From contig DLKK01000102.1 in NCBI GenBank assembly GCA_002478955.1, positions 1 to 5,141 on the forward strand: a stretch of 5,141 bases of DNA, written 5' to 3'. Made by a program: the position numbers and the translations under genes. The notes below the pieces were generated by a model. It had not been told where the DNA came from. It saw only the letters and a list, made by a program, of their open reading frames with translations, and did no database searches. Position 1 is the first letter of the stretch. Each line of letters opens with the position of its first letter. This DNA is from Treponema sp. UBA7590. GTDB taxonomy: Bacteria; Spirochaetota; Spirochaetia; Treponematales; Treponemataceae. This document shows positions 4,742 through 5,141 of the stretch, piece after piece.

Positions 4742-5141
4742 ATGGCAAGCAATCCAGTAGTAAATATGTTTAGAGTAAAGGAAATCCGTGTACGATTGCT
4801 CTTTACATTCTTAATTTTGGCAATTTTCCGTTTGGGAAGTGTACTTACAATTCCTGGTATTGATGCGACAGTTTTGTTTGATTATTTCAACAATCTTGCT
4901 GCTCAGAACAAGAATGCATTTGCTAGTTACATGGACTTCTTTGTAGGTGGTGCTTTCTCGAACTTCTCAATTTTTATGTTGGGAGTAATGCCATACATTT
5001 CTACACAGATTATTTTGCAGCTTGCTGTGATTATTTTCCCAAGCATGAAACGGGCTGTTCAGGAAGACGGCGGACAGCGTAAAATGGCTGCATGGACTAG
5101 AATTGGTACAGTATTTGTATGTTTGCTTCAGTCTTATGCAG
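4742..5141 (+). CDS. secY: Protein translocase subunit SecY, 5' end only
   Basis: The first 133 codons are present and the frame stays open to the window edge. SecY forms the membrane channel through which SecA or translating ribosomes pass unfolded proteins. The cytoplasmic N-terminus (MASNPVVNMFRVKEIRVR) is followed by the first membrane segment at about 19-37 (LLFTFLILAIFRLGSVLTI). The family motif IPGID is at 37-41, and the periplasmic loop and plug region come next. FFVGGAFSNFSIFMLGVMPY (66-85) and ISTQIILQLAVIIFPSMK (86-103) are the highly conserved second-segment signature. RKMAAWTRIGTVFVCLLQSYA (113-133) begins the third segment. The ATG at 4742 has GGAG at 4732-4735, six bases upstream. 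Its place right after rplO is the standard end of the spc operon. The N-terminus looks most like spirochaete SecY from memory. Confidence 0.97.
   Translation, partial: MASNPVVNMFRVKEIRVRLLFTFLILAIFRLGSVLTIPGIDATVLFDYFNNLAAQNKNAFASYMDFFVGGAFSNFSIFMLGVMPYISTQIILQLAVIIFPSMKRAVQEDGGQRKMAAWTRIGTVFVCLLQSYA

Noticed and set aside
1..5141. Mobile elements, CRISPR arrays, tRNA or rRNA genes, riboswitches, intrinsic terminators
   Set aside because: None is visible; conserved ribosomal-protein genes fill the window with gaps of about 20 bases or less, and no stem followed by a U-run was found.

Overview
This window is an ordinary bacterial spc ribosomal-protein operon, with the last gene of the S10 operon at its left edge. 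All genes lie on the + strand. The order is rplP (3' end), rpmC, rpsQ, rplN, rplX, rplE, rpsN, rpsH, rplF, rplR, rpsE, rpmD, rplO and secY (5' end), the classical conserved order with no insertion, loss or rearrangement. All 12 complete genes are intact and of normal length for their families.

The source is a bacterium with moderately low GC content (roughly 40% by eye) and canonical GGAG-type ribosome binding sites. The SecY N-terminus, the short four-cysteine S14 and the four-cysteine L24 are, from memory, most like spirochaetes, perhaps Treponema. This assignment is an inference; no database search was made.

Left part (1-1449): the end of L16, then L29, S17, L14 and L24, all large-subunit proteins except S17. 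Middle (1449-3167): L5, S14, S8 and L6. Right part (3179-4726): L18, S5, L30 and L15. The final 400 bases (4742-5141) start secY, the channel subunit of the Sec translocon. Gaps between genes run from a 1-base overlap (rplX/rplE and rpmD/rplO, both TAATG) to about 20 bases. There is thus no room for internal intergenic promoters or terminators, and none was recognised. The genes are most simply read as one polycistronic message, with several stop codons forming part of the next gene's Shine-Dalgarno sequence. That layout suggests translational coupling.

The products act together: twelve or thirteen ribosomal subunits made in balanced amounts, plus the membrane channel to which translating ribosomes dock. 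In E. coli this operon is controlled by S8 binding the mRNA at the rplX-rplE junction. Here that junction carries a good imperfect stem-loop just upstream of the rplE ribosome binding site and a small hairpin over the rplE start codon, which are the most interesting non-coding signals. No previously undescribed system was found.
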